From an uncultured Clostridia bacterium (GTDB lineage Bacteria > Bacillota > Clostridia > Christensenellales > Borkfalkiaceae): a stretch of 52,108 bases of DNA. The notes beneath the pieces are model-generated. The model saw only the letters and a list, made by a program, of their open reading frames with translations, was not told the origin of the DNA and searched no databases. Both the position numbers and the translations under genes were made by a program. Below are positions 8,504 through 15,721 of the stretch, in pieces. The stretch spans positions 1 to 52,108 of the forward strand of contig CALVHH010000012.1 of assembly GCA_944327465.1 (NCBI GenBank), written 5' to 3'. Within the stretch, counting starts at the first letter, position 1. Each line of letters begins with the position of its first letter.

Positions 8504-8557
8504 ATGTCTGCCTTAAAAGCTATTATTTTCAGCCGTCCGGCATACTGCAATGACTGA
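8504..8557 (+). CDS. 17-codon leader ORF, overlapping the signal peptidase start
   Basis: ATG at 8504 lies 6 bases after GGAGG and opens a 17-codon ORF (MSALKAIIFSRPAYCND) whose TGA at 8555-8557 overlaps the ATG of the next gene at 8550. The downstream ATG has no ribosome site of its own, so translation of this leader probably delivers ribosomes to it. No run of a single amino acid suggests classical attenuation. It may be a purely coupling leader. Confidence 0.5.
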   Translation: MSALKAIIFSRPAYCND

Positions 8558-9302
8558 GCTCGCCGCTCTTCTCGCCGTGCTCGCGGCGGTATTCGCAGCG
8601 CTCGCAATGGCTCTCGTAACGCTGCTCTGCCGCATGTACGCCCGCGCCGTCTGCGGCGCCATCGCCCGCGGCGACGACGATGAACGGCTGATGCGCGGGA
8701 GCTCGCTTCGCTCCCGCCGCCGCGGCTTTTGTGCCGCGGCGGCAAAGATATTGACATTTTTGCTTGCGGCTGCGGCGCTTGTCGCCATCGGCCGCTTTGC
8801 CGTGTTTTCGCTGTCGGGCGGCAGGGAATATTTCGGGCACATGCCCCTTGCGGTGGCTTCGGGCTCAATGAGCAAAGCCTCCTGCGTGCACGAGATCCCC
8901 GCGGGCAGCCTGCCGGGCTTCGAGCGCTACGATTTGATTTTCATCGCCAAAGTTCGGGCAGAAGACCTCGCCGTGGGCGATATCGCCGCATACCGCTCGG
9001 CTGGCGGCGAGCTGATAATTCACCGCATAGTTGAAATACGCAACATGGGCGGGCGCGAATATTATGTGTTCCGCGGCGACGCCAACATGCTTGCCGACCC
9101 TGTGTACGTCAGTTTCGAAGCCGTTGCGGGCAAGTATACCGGCGTGTGCATACGCTATGCCGGCGCACCCGCGCTCTTTTTGCAGTCGTCGTTCGGCATT
9201 GCCACCGCGGCGGTCATAATATATATCGTTTCGGTGTGCGGCGGAGCGCTTGGCAGCATAGCCCGCGCCGAACGGTTGAGGCTGTTTGAGCTCGACCTAT
9301 AA
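8550..9302 (+). CDS. sipW: Signal peptidase I, SipW/ER type (S26B)
   Basis: This 250-residue protein has an N-terminal TM segment (residues about 3-27), a second at about 65-88, a periplasm-side catalytic domain and a C-terminal TM segment near 210-230. Key motifs are VASGSMSK (nucleophile Ser), ELIIHRIVEI (His in place of the Lys general base of ordinary SPase I) and FRGDAN with a further Asp, the pattern of SipW and eukaryotic signal peptidases. Such enzymes cut signal peptides of special export substrates, for example TasA-like matrix proteins in Bacillus. No TasA-like or camelysin gene is visible nearby, so its substrate is unknown. Translation probably depends on the overlapping leader ORF. 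Confidence 0.82.
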   Translation: MTELAALLAVLAAVFAALAMALVTLLCRMYARAVCGAIARGDDDERLMRGSSLRSRRRGFCAAAAKILTFLLAAAALVAIGRFAVFSLSGGREYFGHMPLAVASGSMSKASCVHEIPAGSLPGFERYDLIFIAKVRAEDLAVGDIAAYRSAGGELIIHRIVEIRNMGGREYYVFRGDANMLADPVYVSFEAVAGKYTGVCIRYAGAPALFLQSSFGIATAAVIIYIVSVCGGALGSIARAERLRLFELDL

Positions 9303-9341
9303 AATAATTTATTTAATTTTCTCAAACAATTAATTAATGTT

Positions 9342-9370
9342 TTGACAAAGCCCGCAAATTATGATATATT
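9342..9370 (+). promoter_or_regulatory. Promoter of tRNA-Ser
   Basis: TTGACA, 17-bp spacer, TATATT, preceded by an A/T-rich stretch from 9300 that resembles an UP element. The tRNA begins 30 bases downstream. Confidence 0.75.
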
Positions 9371-9399
9371 GATTTAGCGTTAAAAATTTTTACGGGCGT

Positions 9400-9490
9400 G
9401 CGGATGTACCCAAGTGGCTCAAGGGGCTCCCCTGCTAAGGGAGTAGTGCGGGAAACCGCAGCGCGAGTTCAAATCTCGCCATCCGCGCCA
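9400..9490 (+). tRNA. tRNA-Ser(GCU)
   Basis: Acceptor arms GCGGATG (9400-9406) and CATCCGC (9480-9486) pair, the anticodon stem CTCCC/GGGAG encloses CTGCTAA with anticodon GCT, a long variable arm as in class II tRNAs is present, and CCA is encoded at 9488-9490. It reads AGC/AGU serine codons. Confidence 0.95.
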
Positions 9491-9524
9491 AACGGCGGAC
9501 GAGGCTTTTGCCTCGTCCGCCGTT
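9491..9524 (+). terminator. Terminator of tRNA-Ser
   Basis: A perfect 15-bp stem (9491-9505 with 9510-9524) with TTTT loop starts right after the tRNA CCA. The stem ends in GTT and a short T run. Confidence 0.7.
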
Positions 9525-9689
9525 TGGCAATGCAGGAAAAAATGGCGAGATTTGTGGGACGAGGGCGACAGTTCATAGGACAGCGGACACCCGCTGTCCG
9601 TGGAGCCCGAGATGAGCGAGCGCAAAGGAGAGCGCGAGCGGTGACCGAAAACGGCGCTCTCCTTACGCCGTTTGAGAAGGCAAATGGGG

Positions 9690-10205
9690 TGCCATTAACT
9701 TTCTACGAGCCCCCCTTTAGCAAAGGGGGGACGGATTGCGACAGCAAGCCAAGGGGGGATTTGCCCTTAAGAGATAAGGCAAGATCATCTGAAAGCAGTA
9801 TTTCTAAAACTCCTGCCGCATTCCTGTGGGGGCAAATCCTTCAGCCTCGCTGTGCTCGGCAGCTCCCTTTGCTAAAGGGAGCCTTGCTTTGGTCGACCTG
9901 GCTATGCGGTTAGATTTCTCGACTACGCTCGAAATGACAGCGTTTGCAGGTCGACCGTGCATCCCCCTTTTGTCATTTCGACCGGCGCGGAGAAATCTCG
10001 GAGCGTAGCGACGGACAAAAGGGGGGGTAATCCTTCTACGAGCCCCCCCTTTAGCAAAGGACTCAGTGCTCGTCTTTGCTAAAGGGGGCCTTGCTTTGGT
10101 CGACCAGGCAATGCAGTTAGATTTCTCGACTGCGCTCGAAATGACAGTGTTGGCAGGTCGACCGTGCACTGCGGCTTAGTCGAAATGACAGGGTTTTTTA
10201 TTTCG
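9690..10205. repeat. Cluster of dispersed palindromic repeats (family 1)
   Basis: The gene-free stretch 9525-10228 consists largely of repeats. A 93-bp unit occurs twice as a direct repeat (9868-9960 and 10075-10167; 7 mismatches by eye). It includes TAGATTTCTCGACT(A/G)CGCTCG then AAATGACAG and GGTCGACC. A palindromic unit at 9966-10022 has CCTTTTGTC and GACAAAAGG as its ends. The motif CCCCCCTTTAGCAAAG appears near 9708 and 10043 and in inverted form near 9868 and 10075. Related copies lie at 20383, 29400, 37190 and 49500. No credible gene lies here. Confidence 0.85.
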
Positions 10206-10228
10206 ACCGATTTATAAGTGCGGTGAGG

Positions 10229-10257
10229 TTGCGTTTTTACGGCGGGCGGAGTATAAT
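10229..10257 (+). promoter_or_regulatory. Promoter of the MmcQ/YjbR gene (leaderless arrangement)
   Basis: TTGCGT, 17-bp spacer, TATAAT at 10252-10257. Only 6 bases (CGTGGC) separate the -10 box from the ATG at 10264, so transcription should begin at or beside the start codon. No ribosome site is present. Confidence 0.7.
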
Positions 10258-10263
10258 CGTGGC

Positions 10264-10953
10264 ATGGACGGCATCTTGCGCGGCGCGTTCAGGCTCAAGC
10301 GCGCCGCATTTTCTAAATTGACCGAATACGGATTTACACGCGACGGCGGGGGATATGTCCTCACGCTGCCTCTCGTCGGCGGTCAGCTCGGGCTCACGGT
10401 GCGTGTGACGGACGGCGGCGAAGTGAGCACGCGCGTATTCGACGCCGACACGGGCGACGAATACACCCTGCACCTCGTCGAGGAGAGCGCGGGTTCGTTC
10501 GTGGGCGCGGTGCGCGGCGAATATGCCGCCGCACTCGCCGACATTGCCGACAGGTGTTTTGTGCCTTCGGTGTTTTCGGGCGCGGGCACCGCGCTCGCCG
10601 CGGAATATATGCGCGGCAAGTATGGCAGCGAGCTCGAATTTCTGTGGGAGGATACTCCCGACTGCGCCATATGCCGCCGCAGCGACAGCAAAAAGTGGTA
10701 CGCCGTATTCATGGTCGTAAAGCGCGGCAAGCTGAAGGGGTGCGCCGGCGACCCCGAAGCCGAGGTCGAAATCATCAACCTCAGGCTGCCGCCCGAAGAG
10801 CTGCCCGAGCTTGTCGACGGCGAAAACTTTTTCCCCGCTTACCACATGAACAAGAAAAATTGGGTTTCGGTCCGCGCCGACGGCGTGCCCGAGCGGCTGT
10901 TGCTCAGGATGATAGACGTCAGCTATGCCCTTACGCCCGCCAAGCGCCGTTGA
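10264..10953 (+). CDS. MmcQ/YjbR (DUF419) family protein with an extra N-terminal domain
   Basis: The C-terminal 115 residues (KKWYAVFM, EVEIINLRLPPEE, FFPAYHMNKKNWVSV, MIDVSY) are the MmcQ/YjbR domain, a small alpha/beta fold suspected to bind DNA, with no proven biochemical role. The protein is 229 residues long, about twice the length of the single-domain members; residues 1-105 form a separate part of beta-rich character that also occurs in some clostridial homologues. The start at 10264 is preferred because the promoter lies directly before it. The gene is monocistronic. Function is unknown. Confidence 0.82.
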   Translation: MDGILRGAFRLKRAAFSKLTEYGFTRDGGGYVLTLPLVGGQLGLTVRVTDGGEVSTRVFDADTGDEYTLHLVEESAGSFVGAVRGEYAAALADIADRCFVPSVFSGAGTALAAEYMRGKYGSELEFLWEDTPDCAICRRSDSKKWYAVFMVVKRGKLKGCAGDPEAEVEIINLRLPPEELPELVDGENFFPAYHMNKKNWVSVRADGVPERLLLRMIDVSYALTPAKRR

Positions 10954-11024
10954 GGCTGTGGCTGAATATTTGCTTCGCATATTGCGGGTATTAAAAATTG
11001 TGATAAATATTTTGCCGCCGCCGC

Positions 11025-11053
11025 TTGCAAACGGCGGCGGCATGTGTTAAAAT
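11025..11053 (+). promoter_or_regulatory. Promoter of the SGNH hydrolase gene
   Basis: TTGCAA, 17-bp spacer, TAAAAT. The -35 box sits in the loop of a 10-bp GCCGCCGCCG/CGGCGGCGGC hairpin (11014-11041) that may also mark the end of the preceding transcript. Confidence 0.6.
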
Positions 11054-11123
11054 AATTATGTCGCCCGAGCGCCCCGTCTGCACTCACGCGGCAGAGTTTA
11101 AGAGGGAATGTACAGGTGATACA

Positions 11124-11732
11124 ATGAAGATAGTGTTTTTCGGCGATTCCATAACCGACTGCGACAGGGACAGGAGCGATGAAACTTCGCTCGGCAACGG
11201 CTATGTAAAGATACTTGCGGACAAGCTGCGCCCCATCTATCCGGATATGGATATCGAACTCATAAATAAGGGTATATCCGGCAACGAGGTGTGCGACCTC
11301 CTTGCCCGCGCCAAGCGCGACGTCATCGATTATAAGCCCGATGCCGTCGTAATAATGATAGGCATCAACAACGTAATACACAAGTTCAAGTACGGCAAGG
11401 AGCTCAACCTTGTCCAGTTCGAGCGCGACCTCAAGGCGCTCATAAAGCTATTGAAGGATGCGGGCATCGTCGTCATCTTCCTCGAACCCTTCCTGCTGCC
11501 CGCGCCCGATAAAAAGCGCATGCGCCCGCTGTTCAACAGCGAGCTCGAAATCATCCACCGCGTCTGCGTGGAGATGTGCGATGAGTTCGTCGCCTACGAC
11601 GAGATGTTCAACGGTCTGTGCCAGAGCACGCCGTACACCCGCTTTACGCCCGACGGCGTTCATCCCTCGTTCGAAGGTTCGGACATAATAGCCAACACCG
11701 CCATCAAAGCCATACGCAAGCATCTTATGTGA
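11124..11732 (+). CDS. GDSL/SGNH-family esterase or lipase-like hydrolase
   Basis: This 202-residue cytoplasmic protein has the SGNH blocks: FFGDSITDC (nucleophile Ser, residues 5-13), block II Gly in NKGISGNE, block III IGINN, and block V DGVHPS with the Asp-His pair near the C-terminus. SGNH hydrolases cleave esters of acyl or acetyl groups on lipids, sugars or peptides. There is no signal peptide. The ATG at 11124 is taken because it opens the conserved strand (MKIVFFGDS); the in-frame ATG further upstream precedes the -10 box. It forms an operon with the small membrane protein 10 bases downstream. The substrate cannot be inferred. Confidence 0.88.
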   Translation: MKIVFFGDSITDCDRDRSDETSLGNGYVKILADKLRPIYPDMDIELINKGISGNEVCDLLARAKRDVIDYKPDAVVIMIGINNVIHKFKYGKELNLVQFERDLKALIKLLKDAGIVVIFLEPFLLPAPDKKRMRPLFNSELEIIHRVCVEMCDEFVAYDEMFNGLCQSTPYTRFTPDGVHPSFEGSDIIANTAIKAIRKHLM

Positions 11733-11742
11733 GGGGGCGGAC

Positions 11743-11937
11743 ATGCGCGAAGAGTTGCTTTTGCATCGGCTCAAGCTCATGCTTGCCGTCATAATTGCCA
11801 TGATGCTCTGCGGCGCGCTGCTCACCACGGCGGGAGTCGAGTGGGGGCTGATAGCCGGCATAGCCGGGCTCGCCGCCGCGCTGCCCGTTCTTTTCGAAAT
11901 GCTGCGCTGCCAAAGCCTTTTGCAGGCGCGTTTTTGA
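11743..11937 (+). CDS. Small two-TM membrane protein
   Basis: A 64-residue ORF 10 bases after the SGNH gene with GAGGGGG before its ATG. Two hydrophobic segments (about residues 11-29 and 34-50) suggest a small integral membrane protein with a short charged tail. It matches no family I recognise. Position suggests co-expression with the hydrolase. Confidence 0.6.
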   Translation: MREELLLHRLKLMLAVIIAMMLCGALLTTAGVEWGLIAGIAGLAAALPVLFEMLRCQSLLQARF

Positions 11938-11971
11938 CCGGCTTTTTTAAAATTGTTTTAATTTATATGCG

Positions 11972-12007
11972 CAGGCGGCGCGGAAACTTCGGTTTCCGCG
12001 CCGCCTG
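11972..12007. terminator. Bidirectional hairpin terminator with TTCG tetraloop
   Basis: A perfect 16-bp stem (11972-11987 with 11992-12007) with TTCG loop lies between convergent genes and is followed by ACCTTTTATT on the plus strand and an A/T-rich tract on the minus strand. Confidence 0.8.
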
Positions 12008-12022
12008 ACCTTTTATTGCCTT

Positions 12023-13297
12023 TCAGCCGCACAGCTTTTTCAAAGCCAGCTTATATATTTTAAAGCACTTTTCTATTTTTTCAAAGGTGATGTATTCGTC
12101 GGGCTGATGAATGGTGCTCTCTTCGCCCGCCTCTTCGGGGCCGAACGCCGCGCCGCACTTCAGCGCCCTGGCATACGTTCCGCCGCCTATTGCTATGGGC
12201 TGCGCCTTTGCGCCCGTCACCTCGTTGTATACGCCCAAAAGGGTCTGTATGAGTTTGCCGTTCCTGTCGTTGTACAGGGGCGCCTGCTCGTGCTTCGTCT
12301 CGTAGGGCACGCCCTGCGCGTCGAGAATGGCGACTATGCGCTCGCGCCCGATGGTGGCGGGGTAGCGTATGTCGCAGGTGACGTAAATCGTGCCGCCCGA
12401 CTGCTCTATAATATCCGGCGAAAGGGTCAGCTTGCCCGTCTCGTCTTCCAGACCCTTCAGCCCCATACATTCGTCGAACAGCGCCGTGCGTATATGCTGC
12501 AATCCCAGGTAGTCCAAAATTGCGCGTATGGCGTTTACGCCCTTTTCGGGCGTGGAGCCGTGCGCACTCTTCCCGCGGGAAACTATCTTGCCGTTCTCTT
12601 CCTTTAAGTTGAGCCCGTCTATTAAGTTCAGCTTTGCTATGGCGCGGTCGTCACGCGGGGCGCGCACCTCGCAGTAGTCGCACACCATGTTCGCCCTGCT
12701 GCCGCCCTTCAGCCCCGTAAAGGGCGCGTCGGGCACGGCGAATGCAAACCTTGCCTGCATTATGCCCTTTTCGGCGTAGATGACGGGGAAGTCCGCGTCG
12801 GGCGAAATGCCCTCTTCGGGCATCTTTGCCACCTTGTTGTAGTGGTCTATGCACGCCCAGCCCGCCTCCTCGTTGCAGCCGAGTATCAGTTTTATCGTGC
12901 GGCGGGGCACAAAACCCTCCTCCTTGAGCGCGTACATTGCGTACAGCACCGTCATGGCGGGACCCTTGTCGTCCATTGCGCCGCGGCCCCATATTTTTTT
13001 GTTGTCTTCGTCTATCTCGCCGCCGAACGGTTCGTGCGTCCAGCCGCTGCCCGCGGGCACGACGTCTATGTGCGCAAGAACGGCAAAGTCCTTGCCGCTG
13101 CCCCATACAACTTCGCCCACGTAGTTGTCGTAGTTGTGCGTTTCAAATCCCAAAAATTCGGCGAGCGACAGGTAAAAATCCAGGCACTTCGCCGCGCCCT
13201 CGCCAAAGGGCATGCCGTCCGCGGCAGGCGCCTGCGACGAATCGTAAGTTATTGCCTGGGCAAGGTTTTTGACTATGTCGTCAAAATAATTTGTCAT
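12023..13297 (-). CDS. pepV: M20 family dipeptidase, PepV type
   Basis: This 424-residue cytoplasmic di-zinc peptidase carries the M20 motifs: LAHIDVVP (Zn His), WGRGAMDDKGP (bridging Asp), CNEEAGW (catalytic Glu and Zn Glu), SPDADFPVIYAEKG (Zn Asp) and a C-terminal GGGTYARAL region where M20 enzymes usually have the last Zn His. PepV-type enzymes hydrolyse dipeptides taken up from the medium. The ATG at 13297 follows AGAGAGGAAA; an in-frame ATG 12 codons upstream is not needed. Divergent from radC with an overlapping promoter at 13332-13362. Confidence 0.9.
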   Translation of the reverse strand: MTNYFDDIVKNLAQAITYDSSQAPAADGMPFGEGAAKCLDFYLSLAEFLGFETHNYDNYVGEVVWGSGKDFAVLAHIDVVPAGSGWTHEPFGGEIDEDNKKIWGRGAMDDKGPAMTVLYAMYALKEEGFVPRRTIKLILGCNEEAGWACIDHYNKVAKMPEEGISPDADFPVIYAEKGIMQARFAFAVPDAPFTGLKGGSRANMVCDYCEVRAPRDDRAIAKLNLIDGLNLKEENGKIVSRGKSAHGSTPEKGVNAIRAILDYLGLQHIRTALFDECMGLKGLEDETGKLTLSPDIIEQSGGTIYVTCDIRYPATIGRERIVAILDAQGVPYETKHEQAPLYNDRNGKLIQTLLGVYNEVTGAKAQPIAIGGGTYARALKCGAAFGPEEAGEESTIHQPDEYITFEKIEKCFKIYKLALKKLCG

Positions 13298-13331
13298 AAA
13301 TATTTTTTCCTCTCTTATTCGGGGTGAAATC

Positions 13332-13362
13332 ATTATACACTTTTTTAATTTTATGGTAAAAT
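13332..13362. promoter_or_regulatory. Overlapping divergent promoters for pepV and the RadC-like gene
   Basis: Minus strand: TTTACC (13355-13360), 17 bp, TATAAT (13332-13337). Plus strand: TATACA (13334-13339), 17 bp, TAAAAT (13357-13362). The two elements occupy the same 31 bp on opposite strands, so one polymerase footprint could serve both genes. Confidence 0.5.
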
Positions 13363-13404
13363 GATTTACAAGGTTTTTAATAAAATTATTCGTGAGGTTT
13401 TGTT

Positions 13405-14124
13405 ATGCACGAAGGACACCGCCGCAGGCTGATGGAAAAGCTCAGGCGCGGCGACAATCTTTTCGAGCATGAACTGCTCGAAATACTGTTATTCAATGCC
13501 TATCCCCGCGCCAACGTCAATCCCGTCGCGCATGCGCTGCTGCAGCGCTTTGCATCGATAAACGAGGTGATAAGCGCCGACGTGGACGAGCTCATGCTCG
13601 TTGAGGGCGTGGGCGAAAACGCGGCGCTGTACTTAAAGTGCGTCGGCGAGTGCATGCGCCTTAAAAACAATTGCGACAGCTTCACCGTCATAAGGAATGC
13701 CGGGGAATTCATGCAGTTTGCCTCAGTAAGGCTGGGCGGCAAGACGAGCGAACACCTTGAATTATACTTTCTCGACAAGGCGTGCAGGGTGCGCCGCGTT
13801 TACACCTTCACCGATAACGACCCGCAAAAGGTGCACGTCCGCCCCGAAGAGCTCGTAAAGCTGATATCCGTCAGCCGTCCAAACGGCATATACATGGCGC
13901 ACAACCACGTAAACAACCCCTGCGAACCTTCGGAAGCAGATGACGACATGACCAAAAAGGTGCAGCTCATCTGCAGCATAAACAACGTGCGCCTGTACGA
14001 CCACTGCATACTCGCACCCGACGGGGTTTTCAGCTACTTCATGTCCAACCGCCTCGACGAAATCGCGAACGACTATTCGGTGGGCGTCTTTTTCAACGGC
14101 AAGCACGTAACGGATAAATTTTAA
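13405..14124 (+). CDS. RadC-like JAB/MPN-domain protein
   Basis: A 239-residue protein with an N-terminal helix-hairpin-helix-like region (VEGVGENAALYL near residues 71-83) and a C-terminal RadC domain with the JAMM metal signature AHNHVNNPCEPSEADD (His-x-His, Ser, Asp). RadC proteins were once linked to DNA repair, but their biochemical role is unsettled; JAMM domains are usually zinc hydrolases. The start has GTGAGG 8 bases upstream. It is a chromosomal, not phage-encoded, copy by context. Confidence 0.85.
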   Translation: MHEGHRRRLMEKLRRGDNLFEHELLEILLFNAYPRANVNPVAHALLQRFASINEVISADVDELMLVEGVGENAALYLKCVGECMRLKNNCDSFTVIRNAGEFMQFASVRLGGKTSEHLELYFLDKACRVRRVYTFTDNDPQKVHVRPEELVKLISVSRPNGIYMAHNHVNNPCEPSEADDDMTKKVQLICSINNVRLYDHCILAPDGVFSYFMSNRLDEIANDYSVGVFFNGKHVTDKF

Positions 14125-14205
14125 AAATTGCCCCCGTTTTCGCGCAGATATTACATAATTTTCACCTTATCTTTGTTTAGCCTTAACAATAACGGTGTAT
14201 ACTTA

Positions 14206-14380
14206 TAGTGTAGACGGAAGGAAAATTTCGTCTCGTCGCGGGGTGCGGCGCATAACGCAGGGAAAACATCCGTTCCGCCGTCACTTCCGGTAAGCCTGTA
14301 CCGCTCATAACCATGAGTTTTCAATATTTTTCTCTCCATATCATAGGGGCGTCCGGCGCATGCGCCGGACGCCCTCTTTT
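14206..14380 (+). ncRNA. Candidate structured RNA with intrinsic terminator
   Basis: The 364-bp gap 14125-14488 holds no convincing gene. From about 14206 there is a series of potential stems, including GACGGAA/TTTCGTC (14213-14232), GGAAG with CTTCC, and CTCAT-AACC-ATGAG (near 14308-14321), ending in a strong terminator. A TATACT element near 14197 could be its -10. It may be a free small RNA or a terminated leader upstream of the pyridoxal kinase gene. It does not match the TPP, FMN, SAM, T-box or cobalamin consensus as I know them. Confidence 0.3.
14347..14380 (+). terminator. Rho-independent terminator upstream of pyridoxal kinase
   Basis: A perfect 14-bp stem (14347-14360 with 14361-14374) centred on GCATGC is followed by TCTTTT. 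It ends the transcript coming from the candidate RNA region. Confidence 0.75.
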
Positions 14381-14488
14381 GCGGTGCAAACTGATAATGT
14401 AAAATTTTATTCAATTGGATATTTTATTGCCCGCGCAAAGGTGGTAACATATACCGTGTATTAAAGATATTATTTAAAGGAAGAAATT

Positions 14489-15721
14489 ATGAACGGAAAG
14501 AAAATTCTCACCGTGCAGGATTTATCCTGCGTCGGGCAGTGCTCGCTGACGGTCGCTCTGCCCGTGTTGTCGCACTACGGATTGGAGGCTGCAATACTGC
14601 CCACCGCCGTGCTTTCAAACCACACCATGTTCAAGAGCTGGTCGTACCTCGACCTCACCGATGAAATACCCGAAATTTATAGAGTGTGGAGGGAGAACGG
14701 CATAAAATTTTCGGGCTTTTTGCTGGGCTATCTCGGCAAGCAGTCAATCATGCGCCTGTGCGAACAGGCGTTCGACGAGTTTTCCGAAGAAGAGGCGCCC
14801 GTTATAATCGACCCCGCCTTCGGCGACAACGGCAAGCTCTACGGCGGTTTCGACGGCGAATATGTGGCGGCAATGCTCAAACTCTTGAAGCGCGCCGACA
14901 TAATACTGCCCAACCTCACCGAAGCAAGCTTTCTTCTGGGCGAGGAGTACAAGCAGGAATACCCCGCGTCCTATCCCGAAGAAATGGCTGAAAAGCTGCA
15001 CGGCATAACGGGCGCCACCGTAGTCATAACGGGCGTCGAGCGCGACGGGCTCATAGGCGAGCTCATCTTCGACGGCAGCAAAAAGACGTACGTTTTATCG
15101 GAAAAACTGCCCAAATTTTCGCACGGCACGGGCGATATCTTCGCCGCGGCGTTCACTGCGCGCTACCTCAACGGCGCTTCGCTCGCCGAAAGCTGCGATA
15201 CCGCCGGCAGACTGGTCGCCGACTGCCTAAGGGCGACCGGCGAAGACCACGGCTACGGCGTGCAGTTCGAAGACGTGCTGTATGCAAAAAAAAAAAAATC
15301 TCTCCGTCCCGCGCCTCCGAGGGGGGGGGGGCGGCCTCTGCGGGCCCCCCCCCGCCGCTCGTTCAGTCCGTTTACGGACCGTCACAGGTCAAAAGCTATC
15401 GCGGTTATGTCGTCGTTGAGCGCGGGGCAGAACGAGCGCAGGTTGGATTCGAGATTTTTAATGAATTCTTCTGCCGTCCTGGCGAACGACAGCGTGCGCA
15501 TCGCCCCGTCCACGCCGAACATCTCGCCCGCGGCGTTGCGGCACTCCGTCACGCCGTCGGTCAGCAGGGCGAGTATGTCGCCCTTTTTATACGGTATGGT
15601 GTCCTCGAAGTATTTGGGGTCTTCGAACCAGTTGGATACGGGCGGCGAATTGAGCATTATCCTTGTTATGCCCCCGCCCGACTTCAAAAGTATGGGCACG
15701 TTGTGCCCCGCCATCGAATAG
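14489..15721 (+). CDS. pdxK: Pyridoxal/pyridoxamine kinase (PdxK/PdxY-like ribokinase fold), abnormal 3' end
   Basis: Residues 1-266 are a complete B6-vitamer kinase: N-terminal VQDLSCVGQCSLTVALPVLS, GFLLGYLG, IIDPAFGDNGKLYGGF, VVITGVE and the catalytic anion-hole motif SHGTGDIFAAA. It phosphorylates pyridoxal or pyridoxamine to supply PLP. The SD is AAAGGAAG. Family length is about 270-290, but here the frame enters A13 at 15286-15298, then G11 and C9 tracts, and runs on as low-complexity sequence antisense to the phosphatase gene to 15721. The last 145 residues are thus probably not native; the true end is likely near 15300 and obscured by a homopolymer-length error or slippage. Confidence 0.75.
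   Translation: MNGKKILTVQDLSCVGQCSLTVALPVLSHYGLEAAILPTAVLSNHTMFKSWSYLDLTDEIPEIYRVWRENGIKFSGFLLGYLGKQSIMRLCEQAFDEFSEEEAPVIIDPAFGDNGKLYGGFDGEYVAAMLKLLKRADIILPNLTEASFLLGEEYKQEYPASYPEEMAEKLHGITGATVVITGVERDGLIGELIFDGSKKTYVLSEKLPKFSHGTGDIFAAAFTARYLNGASLAESCDTAGRLVADCLRATGEDHGYGVQFEDVLYAKKKKSLRPAPPRGGGRPLRAPPRRSFSPFTDRHRSKAIAVMSSLSAGQNERRLDSRFLMNSSAVLANDSVRIAPSTPNISPAALRHSVTPSVSRASMSPFLYGMVSSKYLGSSNQLDTGGELSIILVMPPPDFKSMGTLCPAIE
15286..15353. repeat. Homopolymer tracts A13, G11 and C9
   Basis: A13 (15286-15298), G11 (15321-15331) and C9 (15345-15353) fall within 68 bp at the junction of convergent genes. Read on the minus strand the G9/C11 tracts can pair and are followed by T13, which resembles a terminator for the phosphatase operon. 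Nothing similar occurs elsewhere in the window. Confidence 0.8.

Noticed and set aside
9398-9913. 171-residue plus-strand ORF
   Set aside because: It starts inside tRNA-Ser and consists of repeat sequence.
9690-10205. CRISPR array
   Set aside because: Repeats are irregular in length and spacing, shared with other intergenic places, and no cas genes are present.
14151-14414. 87-residue minus-strand ORF
   Set aside because: It runs through the perfect terminator hairpin and the candidate RNA, has no ribosome site and no recognisable domain.
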